This document shows, in pieces, positions 55,366 to 63,238 of a DNA stretch of 64,000 bases (position 1 is the stretch's first letter; every line of letters begins with the position of its first letter). The notes beneath the pieces were generated by a model. That model saw only the letters and a program-made list of their open reading frames with translations. It was not told the origin of the DNA and searched no databases. The DNA comes from UBA11222 sp049323435 (GTDB lineage: Bacteria; Pseudomonadota; Alphaproteobacteria; UBA11222). The position numbers and the translations under genes were made by a program. The stretch is from positions 62,001-126,000 of the forward strand of contig JBMOMX010000012.1 in assembly GCA_049323435.1 (NCBI GenBank), in the 5' to 3' direction.

Positions 55366-55693
55366 AACCACGGAATCCCCCCGTAACACCGAATACCGCC
55401 TGTTTACTGAAATCACCCGCGATTTAATAGCGGCACAACAGCGGGGGGTGGTGGATGCTGGCATGGTTGAGGCATTGGATCGCAATCGCAGATTATGGAT
55501 TGCGCTGGCGACGGACTGCGCCGACGACAATAATCTGCTGCCAAAAGAAATCCGCGCCTCGATAATTTCACTCAGTATCTGGGTGCAAAAATATTCCCGC
55601 GAGGTCACCCGTAAAGGCGAAGATATTTCGGATTTGATCGAGATCAACCGGAATATTATGAAGGGTTTGAAGCCAACCCCCTCCGGCGCTTGA
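55334..55693 (+). CDS. flaF: Flagellar biosynthesis regulator FlaF
   Basis: A 119-residue helical protein with the FlaF stretches AYQRALKTTESPRNTEYRLF, LWIALATDCADDNNLLPKE and ISLSIWVQKYSREV. FlaF works with FlbT on flagellin production and export. Its start lies inside flbT and reads a different frame. The tandem flagellins lie downstream on the same strand, but with a separate sigma-54 promoter. Confidence 0.93.
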   Translation: MSLNAYQRALKTTESPRNTEYRLFTEITRDLIAAQQRGVVDAGMVEALDRNRRLWIALATDCADDNNLLPKEIRASIISLSIWVQKYSREVTRKGEDISDLIEINRNIMKGLKPTPSGA

Positions 55694-56030
55694 AAGCCCG
55701 GAAATATTCCTGAATGCCGCATCTCTGGTACGCTGTAACAATGGCGGCCGCCTACATGGCTGTCACATTCCGGTAGCGGCAAATTTTTCCCATTCAAGTA
55801 ATCTTTGCCGGGTCATTTTTTCCCAGAACTGATGCATTCAGGCCGTAATTCATCTTTGTTAGGGATAATAGCGGTTAACCAATTGCAAAAAAACTTTGGG
55901 AACAGCACGCCTTACCGGGTGGGCAAATTTTATCCGGCAAAATTGGCACAAGGGTTGCGGGGCATAGCACAGGCCAAATTGGCCAGGCAGTAAAACGCTG
56001 CCGATATATCCAGAATGGAGAAAATACAGC
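55694..56030 (+). promoter_or_regulatory. Flagellin control region with sigma-54 promoter at 55943-55959
   Basis: TTGGCACAAGGGTTGCG at 55943-55959 is a near-consensus sigma-54 promoter (GG-N10-GC), 71 bases before the flagellin ATG. Just upstream, GGCAAATTTTATCCGGCAA (55922-55940) recurs exactly before the next tandem flagellin and is a candidate enhancer for a FlbD-like activator. TTAACCA at 55875 resembles a CtrA half-site. No gene is seen in this 337-base stretch. Confidence 0.75.
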
Positions 56031-56127
56031 ATGACTACGATTCATACCAATGCCGGCGCGCTGGTCGCTCAGGCTACCCTGCGCAATATCACCAGCAACC
56101 TGGACAAAGTGTCCAAACAAATCCAGA
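56031..56127 (+). CDS. Flagellin, 5' fragment at the assembly gap
   Basis: The first 97 bases of a flagellin gene (MTTIHTNAGALVAQATLRN, then LDKVSKQIQ) cut off by the run of N. The 127 bases ending here are identical to those that open after the gap. I read this as the same gene as the one starting at 56258, split by an assembly join, rather than a separate copy. Confidence 0.6.
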
Positions 56128-56227
56128 NNNNNNNNNNNNNNNNNNNNNNNNNNNNNNNNNNNNNNNNNNNNNNNNNNNNNNNNNNNNNNNNNNNNNNNNN
56201 NNNNNNNNNNNNNNNNNNNNNNNNNNN
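56128..56227. other. Assembly gap of 100 N
   Basis: Exactly 100 unknown bases, a conventional scaffold placeholder. It is flanked by 56001-56127 and 56228-56354, which are identical over 127 bases. Confidence 0.98.
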
Positions 56228-56257
56228 CCGATATATCCAGAATGGAGAAAATACAGC

Positions 56258-57085
56258 ATGACTACGATTCATACCAATGCCGGCGCGCTGGTCGCTCAGG
56301 CTACCCTGCGCAATATCACCAGCAACCTGGACAAAGTGTCCAAACAAATCCAGACCGGTTACAAAGTTGCCGACGCCAAGGACGATGCCTCGACCTTCGC
56401 CGTGGCGCAGGGCCTGCGCAGCAATATTGCGTCTCTGGGAGCCGTGCAGCAAAGCCTGAGCGGCGCTGTCGGTCTGGCCGAAGTGGGGCTGGCCGGCGCC
56501 AGCGCCGTATCCAACCTGTTTTCGGAAATCAAGTCGAAGCTGACCCAGTTGGCGGACACCTCGATTACCGCGACCCAGCGCACTACCTACTCGACCGATC
56601 TTAAAGACCTGGCGACCCAGGCCAAGGATCTGATCAAGCAGGCCAAATTCAACGGCACCAACCTGTTGAACAACACCACCGCAGTGAACTTCATCGCTGA
56701 CGTTGTTGGTACACAGATTGCGGTGACGGGCGTCGACGTATTTACGTCAGCCTCCACCTTCAACGCTTCCATCGGCGCCAGCGTGTCATCGACCCTGGCG
56801 CGGACCTTGCTGAACTCAAGCAGCAATACCCTGGATAATTTCGTTACCGCCTCCAACAATGCCTTGAGCGGTATTTCGGGTGATCTGCGGGCCATTGAAT
56901 CGCAAAACACTTTCACCAAGGCGATTTCGGACGCGACCGAAAAAGGTCTTGGCGCGCTTGTTGATGCGGACCTGGCCAAGGCGAGCAGCAAGTTGCAGGC
57001 TCTGCAGGCGCAGCAGCAGCTGTCCACCCAGGCGATCACCATCGCCAATCAGGCGCCCTCAGTGCTGCTGGCATTGTTCCGCTAA
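56258..57085 (+). CDS. Major-type flagellin, tandem copy 1
   Basis: A 275-residue flagellin with only the D0/D1 helical ends and a very short centre: N-terminal GYKVADAKDDASTFAVAQGL and C-terminal LQALQAQQQLSTQAITIANQ ending LLALFR. The protein is identical to that of tandem copy 2 and close to the flagellin at 3.2-4.0 kb. GGAGAA precedes the ATG. It has two stop codons in a row (TAATAA) and a strong terminator. The promoter before it lies either in the gap or, if the gap is an artefact, at 55943. Confidence 0.95.
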   Translation: MTTIHTNAGALVAQATLRNITSNLDKVSKQIQTGYKVADAKDDASTFAVAQGLRSNIASLGAVQQSLSGAVGLAEVGLAGASAVSNLFSEIKSKLTQLADTSITATQRTTYSTDLKDLATQAKDLIKQAKFNGTNLLNNTTAVNFIADVVGTQIAVTGVDVFTSASTFNASIGASVSSTLARTLLNSSSNTLDNFVTASNNALSGISGDLRAIESQNTFTKAISDATEKGLGALVDADLAKASSKLQALQAQQQLSTQAITIANQAPSVLLALFR

Positions 57086-57102
57086 TAAGACAGATAATAG
57101 CG

Positions 57103-57140
57103 GACAGGGGGCGGATGATTATCCGCCCCCTGTCTTTTTT
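57103..57140 (+). terminator. Terminator of tandem flagellin 1
   Basis: A 14-bp perfect stem (GACAGGGGGCGGAT and its complement) with loop GATT, followed by six T residues, 17 bases past the stop codon. Confidence 0.95.
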
Positions 57141-57330
57141 GTGTCTTTATGTCTCATAATTTTTGCCTGCTACCCGGCAATATTTTCCTGTAGCGGCAAA
57201 ACTTGCCGGAGCGTTCTTGCCGGGCCGCGTCCCATCTCAATCTTTATTAAGTTTAACTTCCATTAACTCACTGATAAATAATGCAAATTGCAGAATTAGT
57301 TGCCGGGTAGGCAAATTTTATCCGGCAAGT

Positions 57331-57347
57331 TTGGCATAAGGGTTGCG
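57331..57347 (+). promoter_or_regulatory. Sigma-54 promoter of tandem flagellin 2
   Basis: TTGGCATAAGGGTTGCG has GG and GC ten bases apart and lies 71 bases before the ATG, the same distance as in copy 1. The 19-base box GGCAAATTTTATCCGGCAA precedes it at 57310-57328. The other bases of the region from 57141 hold no gene. Confidence 0.82.
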
Positions 57348-57418
57348 CATCGCCAGTCAGGCTAAAAAGCTCAGGTAGCATTCTGCTACCGATATATCCA
57401 GAATGGAGAAAATACAGC

Positions 57419-58246
57419 ATGACTACGATTCATACCAATGCCGGCGCGCTGGTCGCTCAGGCTACCCTGCGCAATATCACCAGCAACCTGGACAAAGTGT
57501 CCAAACAAATCCAGACCGGTTACAAAGTTGCCGACGCCAAGGACGATGCCTCGACCTTCGCCGTGGCGCAGGGCCTGCGCAGCAATATTGCGTCTCTGGG
57601 AGCCGTGCAGCAAAGCCTGAGCGGCGCTGTCGGTCTGGCCGAAGTGGGGCTGGCCGGCGCCAGCGCCGTATCCAACCTGTTTTCGGAAATCAAGTCGAAG
57701 CTGACCCAGTTGGCGGACACCTCGATTACCGCGACCCAGCGCACTACCTACTCGACCGATCTTAAAGACCTGGCGACCCAGGCCAAGGATCTGATCAAGC
57801 AGGCCAAATTCAACGGCACCAACCTGTTGAACAACACCACCGCAGTGAACTTCATCGCTGACGTTGTTGGTACACAGATTGCGGTGACGGGCGTCGACGT
57901 ATTTACGTCAGCCTCCACCTTCAACGCTTCCATCGGCGCCAGCGTGTCATCGACCCTGGCGCGGACCTTGCTGAACTCAAGCAGCAATACCCTGGATAAT
58001 TTCGTTACCGCCTCCAACAATGCCTTGAGCGGTATTTCGGGTGATCTGCGGGCCATTGAATCGCAAAACACTTTCACCAAGGCGATTTCGGACGCGACCG
58101 AAAAAGGTCTTGGCGCGCTTGTTGATGCGGACCTGGCCAAGGCGAGCAGCAAGTTGCAGGCTCTGCAGGCGCAGCAGCAGCTGTCCACCCAGGCGATCAC
58201 CATCGCCAATCAGGCGCCCTCAGTTCTGCTGGCATTGTTCCGCTAG
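57419..58246 (+). CDS. Major-type flagellin, tandem copy 2
   Basis: A 275-residue flagellin with the same protein sequence as tandem copy 1. The genes differ by one silent base near the end and by the stop codon (TAGTAA against TAATAA). It has its own sigma-54 promoter and terminator, so the two copies are separate transcription units producing the same subunit. The near-identity points to very recent duplication or ongoing gene conversion. Confidence 0.96.
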   Translation: MTTIHTNAGALVAQATLRNITSNLDKVSKQIQTGYKVADAKDDASTFAVAQGLRSNIASLGAVQQSLSGAVGLAEVGLAGASAVSNLFSEIKSKLTQLADTSITATQRTTYSTDLKDLATQAKDLIKQAKFNGTNLLNNTTAVNFIADVVGTQIAVTGVDVFTSASTFNASIGASVSSTLARTLLNSSSNTLDNFVTASNNALSGISGDLRAIESQNTFTKAISDATEKGLGALVDADLAKASSKLQALQAQQQLSTQAITIANQAPSVLLALFR

Positions 58247-58263
58247 TAAGACAGATAATAACG

Positions 58264-58301
58264 GACAGGGGGCGGATGATTATCCGCCCCCTGTCTTTTT
58301 T
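58264..58301 (+). terminator. Terminator of tandem flagellin 2, inside the antiporter 3' end
   Basis: The same 14-bp stem, GATT loop and T run as in copy 1. Here the hairpin also encodes, on the other strand, the last residues of the convergent antiporter. Confidence 0.93.
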
Positions 58302-60049
58302 AGCATTCCATCGTCAGGCGGCCGTCCGATGGTTTCAATCTCTGAATAATGTTCTTCACGGATGCGGCCTATTAAATTATTAACCGCATCCATCGGGATG
58401 CCAATTCCATTCAGCACCTGGCCCGCCAGCGCAAGGCTGGCCTCCAGGGTTTCCGGCACTACGCCGGTCGCACCCAAAATTTCCAGCTGGCGTATATGTG
58501 TACTGTCATGTGCGCGCACAAATACCGGAATATCCGGCCAACGGGCGCGGATCGATGCCAGCGCCCTTTTCGCCGTTTGTGGCGTGTCGATGGTCAGCAC
58601 CAATGCGGCGGCCCTGGCGATGCCAACCTGTTCCAGCATTTCGGTGCGTTCGACATCGCCATAGTAAATGGGCATGTCTTTTTTGCGGTACTGACTTGTG
58701 GCGGGAGGATTAAGATCCAACGCTACATAAGGAATTTTTTGCGAAGTCAAAATCGCTGCGATGGTTTGCCCAACGCGGCCAAAGCCTGCAATGATGACAT
58801 GGTTGCTCAAATCAGGGCTGGCGGCTGCGGGAAAAAGCACATAGGCTTTTTCACCATGCTTGCGCCATTTGCCAGCCAGCCACTGGCCAAACGGCATCAT
58901 CAGTGGCGTTACCGCCATCGATAGCGCGGCGACGATCATCATAAACTGTCCGACATCAGGATCCAGCACATTTGCCGCCAGGGCTGCGCCAATAATCAGC
59001 AGTGCAAACTCCCCGCCGGGCCCAAGCAGCAGGGCGCCGCGCAGGCTGACAGAGCCTGGCAGGCGGAACAGATAGCCGAGGCAAAAGAAAATAGCGGCCT
59101 TAATGAGAATTAACCCTATAACAGAGGCACCGATCAGGACTACCCGGTCCAGTACAGAACCAAGATCTATGCTCATGCCGACCCCGATAAAGAACAGGCC
59201 GAGCAGCAAGCCTTTGAACGGTTGAATATCCGTTTCCACCTGATGGCGAAATTCCGTTTCCGCCAAAAGCATGCCCGCGAGAAAAGCGCCCAGCGCCATA
59301 GACAGGCCCACAAGTTCAGTCCCGATCGCTGTTGCCAGAATGGCCAGCAGCGTCATGGCCATCAGCAGTTCCGGACTACGCGCGCCAGCAACCATGCGAA
59401 ACAAAGGGCGCAATGTCAGGCGTCCAACCACAATGATCACAAGAACTACAAGAATGGATTTTACCAGCGCGTAAAGCAGATCCAGAGATAAGGGCTCAAC
59501 CCCGGAGCTCAGGGACTTGACCATAACCAGCAGGGGCACCACGGCAAGATCCTGAAATAACAGCACGGCAAATACAGTGCGGCCATAGGGCGATGAGAAT
59601 TCATCATTTTCCAGCAGCAATTGGGTTATAATGGCCGTGGAGGAAAGCGCCAGACAGGCTCCCAGTATGATAGCCACCTGTAGCGGGTTTCCCCAGGCCC
59701 AGGCAATGCCGCCGATTATCAAACCGGTGCATATGACCTGGGCGCCACCAAGGCCAAATATAAGGCGGGACATGCCGCCCAGCCGTTCCAGTGACAGATC
59801 AAGCCCAATCGTAAACAGCAGAAAAATAACGCCAAACTCCCCCAGCAGGCGCGCCCCTTCAACATCGGATATCGCCTTCAGCCCAAATGGGCCAATAACG
59901 GCGCCAACCAGCAGATAACCCAGAACCGGGCTGGTCTTCAGACGCCGGAAAACCGGCACGACCAAAACCGCCGATAACAGAAAAACGATCACTTCGCGCA
60001 GATGCGGTGAGCTGTGGATGAGACTGAAGGTATGGGATATGCTTTCCAT
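58280..60049 (-). CDS. CPA2-family cation:proton antiporter (KefB/KefC-like) with TrkA-N domain
   Basis: A 589-residue protein. About 12 membrane helices (residues 15-390) form the Na/H-exchanger fold, with FLLFTIGLDLSLERL and LLFQDLAVVPLLVMV. A TrkA-N NAD-binding domain follows (about 415-535, VIIAGFGRVGQTIAAIL). It resembles potassium efflux systems of the Kef type. The last residues KKTGGG are read from the flagellin terminator hairpin. It starts three bases after the RND gene ends, so it is probably the last gene of that operon. Confidence 0.92.
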   Translation of the reverse strand: MESISHTFSLIHSSPHLREVIVFLLSAVLVVPVFRRLKTSPVLGYLLVGAVIGPFGLKAISDVEGARLLGEFGVIFLLFTIGLDLSLERLGGMSRLIFGLGGAQVICTGLIIGGIAWAWGNPLQVAIILGACLALSSTAIITQLLLENDEFSSPYGRTVFAVLLFQDLAVVPLLVMVKSLSSGVEPLSLDLLYALVKSILVVLVIIVVGRLTLRPLFRMVAGARSPELLMAMTLLAILATAIGTELVGLSMALGAFLAGMLLAETEFRHQVETDIQPFKGLLLGLFFIGVGMSIDLGSVLDRVVLIGASVIGLILIKAAIFFCLGYLFRLPGSVSLRGALLLGPGGEFALLIIGAALAANVLDPDVGQFMMIVAALSMAVTPLMMPFGQWLAGKWRKHGEKAYVLFPAAASPDLSNHVIIAGFGRVGQTIAAILTSQKIPYVALDLNPPATSQYRKKDMPIYYGDVERTEMLEQVGIARAAALVLTIDTPQTAKRALASIRARWPDIPVFVRAHDSTHIRQLEILGATGVVPETLEASLALAGQVLNGIGIPMDAVNNLIGRIREEHYSEIETIGRPPDDGMLKKTGGG

Positions 60050-60052
60050 AAT

Positions 60053-63000
60053 TTATTCCGGCTGCCTGCGCCAAAGCGGCCAGCCCCTGATCCCGGCGGC
60101 GATATCCCGGTGGCGCCAGGCCGCCCAGCTTTGTTTTAAAGAGGCAGGCAAGGCCAGCGCGCAGGGCGTCACCAGCAGAGTAAGAAAGGTTGCGAAGCTG
60201 AGCCCGAACACCACGGCAGTCGCCATCTGAACCCACCAGGAGGCTGAGGGCGAGCCATACAGGATGTCACGGCCGACAAAATCCAGTTCAACTTTCAGCA
60301 TCATGGGCAGCAACCCGGCAATGGTGGTCAGCGTGGTCAACACCACAGGCCGCAACCGTTGTGCGCCCGTGCGAATAATGGCGTCATGGGGAGGAAAACC
60401 GTCGCGGATCAGCTGCTGATAGGTGTCAATCAAAATAATATTATTCTTCACCACAATTCCGGTAAGCGCGACAATACCGGTGCCCGTCATAATCACGCTG
60501 AAGGTTTGCCCCATGATCAGCAGCCCCAGAAACACCCCTACCGTGGACATAACGACGGCAGATAAAATCAGTGCCGAATGATAAAAACTGTTGAACTGCG
60601 TGATCAGAATAATCGCAATCAGGAACAGCGCCGCTGAAAATGCCACAATCAGGAAATCGCGCGCCTCACTCTGTTTTTCGTCCGCGCCGCGAAAGCGGAT
60701 ATTGACATCGGAATCCAGGCCCGCATTTTTCAGCCAGCGCGAAATTTCGGCTACCTTGGCGCTGGCCAGCACGCCATCGGCGGTATCGGCGCTGATGGTC
60801 ATGATATTATTTCCGTCAATCCGCTCGATCGAGCCCGTGCTGGGCTTCGCGGTACGGGTGATGAAATTGGAAACAGGGATCAACCCATCGCGGGTACGCA
60901 CCCGCAGCTGGTCAAGTTGATCAATATTGCGGTCCGTAAAGGGGTAGCGTACCCGGATTTCCACTTCATCTTCTGAATCGTCCGGGCGGTATTCGCCTAT
61001 TTTAACCCCATCGGTAATCATCAGCACCATAACACCGATATTCGTGATATCCGCGCCGAAGCGGCCGGCCTGCGCCCTGTCTACCGCGACATGCCACTCT
61101 ATGCCCGGAAGCGGGCGGCTATCTTCAATGTCAATTAATCCCGAAACCTCATTACGCATATAGTCCGCAATGCGCGGAAGCGTTGCGGCAAGCTCTGCCT
61201 TGTCATGCGAGGAGACTTCCAGAACAATATCCTTGGTGACAGGCGGCCCGCCCTCGCGCTTGCGTATCTGAACGCGGATGCCGGGAATGTCCTGGGTGCG
61301 CTCGCGGATTTCCGCCATAATGGCATTCATGCCGCGTCCACGCTGGTTCCATTCGTCAAGCTCTATACGTATGGTGCCGATACTGTCACGTGGCCCGCCT
61401 TCACGTCCGCCGCTGGTGTTGCGGCCCGTATGCGTGAACACGGTGCGGATATCCGCAACCTGAAGAACCTCATGCTCAACCTCTGTCACCAGATCGCGCA
61501 TTTCCCGGGCCGATAAATTGCCCCGCGCCGCGATATGTATGATGGCCCCATCCGATTCGGTATCTGTGAAAAACTCCAACCCCTTGCCAAAAGTAACATA
61601 GGCAAGGGTTACGATGAGCAGAGATGCGCCAGCAGCCGCAATCACTTTCAGCGGATGGTGCAGCAGCCGCGCAATCAAGCGGGCGTATATACCGGTGAAC
61701 CCCGAAAGCTCCTGCAAATTACCGCTTTCAGACGCTTTGATGGATTTAAGGGTTTCCACATCATCTGAACCCGGCCTGCCGAAAATTGCACCCAGCGCAG
61801 GCACAAACAAAATCGCCACCAGCAATGAAGCGGACATCACAAAAATCATCGTCAGCGGCAGATAGCGCATGAACTTGCCGGTCACATCAGGCCAGAACAG
61901 CATTGGCAGAAATGCCACCAGCGTGGTCGCGGTTGACGAAACAATTGGCCAGAACATGCGCCGCGCCGCCGTAATATAGGCTTGCTTGCGTGATGCGCCC
62001 TCAATCATCTGGCGATCGGCATATTCCACCACAATGATCGTGTCATCGACCAGCATGCCGACCGAAAGGATCAGGCCAAACATCACCATCATGTTGATGG
62101 TCATGCCCGTCAATCCAAACAGCATAAATCCGATCAGATAAGATGCGGGTATGGCAATCCCAACCAGCGCGGCCGAGCGCAAGCCAAGTGCCGACAGCAC
62201 CACGATCATCACCAGCGCCACGGCTGTCAGCACGGCGGATTCGAGGCTGCCGAGCATACTGAGAATCCAGCGCGAGTCATCCTGCGCCACCGATAGCTGG
62301 ATACTGGGCGGCAGCAGCTTACGATGCTCCTCCACCACGGCCCGGATAGTCTGCGTCGTGTCGAGAATGTTGTAGCCAATGCGTTTGGAAACCGAAATTG
62401 AAATTGACGGCTTTCCATTCAGTCTTGCATAGGTATAGCGGTCCTTGAAAATGCGTCTGATATCGGTCACATCGCCTAGGGTGACAACGCCATCGCCAAC
62501 CACCCGGACCGGCAGGCTGACAACATCAGAGGCGGTTTCAAACAGGCCTGGCACCTTGACAGCGAACCGCCCCTGTCCGGTATCCAGCATGCCTGCCGCG
62601 ATCATGCGATTGTTCAGGGTTACGGCGTCGAGTAATTCTTTTGGCGAGATACTATAGGATTCCAGTTTGGCCGGATCGACGATAACTTCCAGCAGCTCTT
62701 CGCGGTGGCCGCCAAGTTCTGCCTTCAGCACGGATGGGATGGCTTCGATGGAATCCTGAAGTATGCGCGCATGGCGCAACAGGGTGCGCTCTGGCGCATC
62801 TCCGGAAAGGGTTACGGTGATCACCGGAAACTGGCTGGTGTTAAATTCCAGCACAATCGGGTCTTCGGTATCGTCGGGCAGATCAGCCTTGGCCAAATCC
62901 ACCTGTTCGCGCACATCGATCAGCGCATTTTGCTGATCAAAATTCACGTCAAACTCAAGATAAAACCCGGCATGTCCCTGGGCCGCAACCGAGCGCATTT

Positions 63001-63238
63001 CCTTCAGGCCCTCTACGCTGCGCAGTTTGGCCTCCATCGGTTTGACCAGCAACCGTTCCGCATCCTCGGGCGAGATACCGGGATGCGGCGCAGAAACAAA
63101 CACAAATGGAATGGGTATGTCCGGGTCGGCTTCCTTGGGTATTGTGAGATAGGAATAGAGGCCGGCCAGCAGCATGGCCGCCAGCAAGGTCAGAATCATG
63201 CGCTGCCGGGCAATGAGATTGTCCAGCATCCCTGTCAT
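60053..63238 (-). CDS. RND efflux transporter permease
   Basis: A 1061-residue inner-membrane pump of the AcrB/HAE family: 12 membrane helices in two halves, each with a large periplasmic loop. It has NLIARQRMILTLLAAMLLAG at the start, MLVDDTIIVVEYADRQM with the paired Asp of helix 4, and GIVALTGIVVKNNIILIDTY in the second half. It exports drugs or lipophilic compounds using the proton gradient. The start overlaps the adaptor stop by four bases. The substrate is unknown, and no outer-membrane channel gene is visible. Confidence 0.95.
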   Translation of the reverse strand: MTGMLDNLIARQRMILTLLAAMLLAGLYSYLTIPKEADPDIPIPFVFVSAPHPGISPEDAERLLVKPMEAKLRSVEGLKEMRSVAAQGHAGFYLEFDVNFDQQNALIDVREQVDLAKADLPDDTEDPIVLEFNTSQFPVITVTLSGDAPERTLLRHARILQDSIEAIPSVLKAELGGHREELLEVIVDPAKLESYSISPKELLDAVTLNNRMIAAGMLDTGQGRFAVKVPGLFETASDVVSLPVRVVGDGVVTLGDVTDIRRIFKDRYTYARLNGKPSISISVSKRIGYNILDTTQTIRAVVEEHRKLLPPSIQLSVAQDDSRWILSMLGSLESAVLTAVALVMIVVLSALGLRSAALVGIAIPASYLIGFMLFGLTGMTINMMVMFGLILSVGMLVDDTIIVVEYADRQMIEGASRKQAYITAARRMFWPIVSSTATTLVAFLPMLFWPDVTGKFMRYLPLTMIFVMSASLLVAILFVPALGAIFGRPGSDDVETLKSIKASESGNLQELSGFTGIYARLIARLLHHPLKVIAAAGASLLIVTLAYVTFGKGLEFFTDTESDGAIIHIAARGNLSAREMRDLVTEVEHEVLQVADIRTVFTHTGRNTSGGREGGPRDSIGTIRIELDEWNQRGRGMNAIMAEIRERTQDIPGIRVQIRKREGGPPVTKDIVLEVSSHDKAELAATLPRIADYMRNEVSGLIDIEDSRPLPGIEWHVAVDRAQAGRFGADITNIGVMVLMITDGVKIGEYRPDDSEDEVEIRVRYPFTDRNIDQLDQLRVRTRDGLIPVSNFITRTAKPSTGSIERIDGNNIMTISADTADGVLASAKVAEISRWLKNAGLDSDVNIRFRGADEKQSEARDFLIVAFSAALFLIAIILITQFNSFYHSALILSAVVMSTVGVFLGLLIMGQTFSVIMTGTGIVALTGIVVKNNIILIDTYQQLIRDGFPPHDAIIRTGAQRLRPVVLTTLTTIAGLLPMMLKVELDFVGRDILYGSPSASWWVQMATAVVFGLSFATFLTLLVTPCALALPASLKQSWAAWRHRDIAAGIRGWPLWRRQPE

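Larger units (their letters stand above)
56228..57140 (+). repeat. Tandem duplication unit 1 (flagellin gene plus terminator)
   Basis: This 913-base unit, from 30 bases before the flagellin ATG to the end of its terminator, is repeated at 57389-58301 with only about three substitutions. The units are separated by 248 unique bases containing a promoter. Confidence 0.95.
57389..58301 (+). repeat. Tandem duplication unit 2 (flagellin gene plus terminator)
   Basis: Second copy of the 913-base unit. Identity starts sharply at CCGATATATCC and stops after the T run of the terminator, where the antiporter sequence begins. Confidence 0.95.

Noticed and set aside
56015..57085. One long flagellin reading through the N gap
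   Set aside because: The frame only stays open because the unknown bases carry no stop; the ATG and ribosome site after the gap define a normal 275-residue flagellin.
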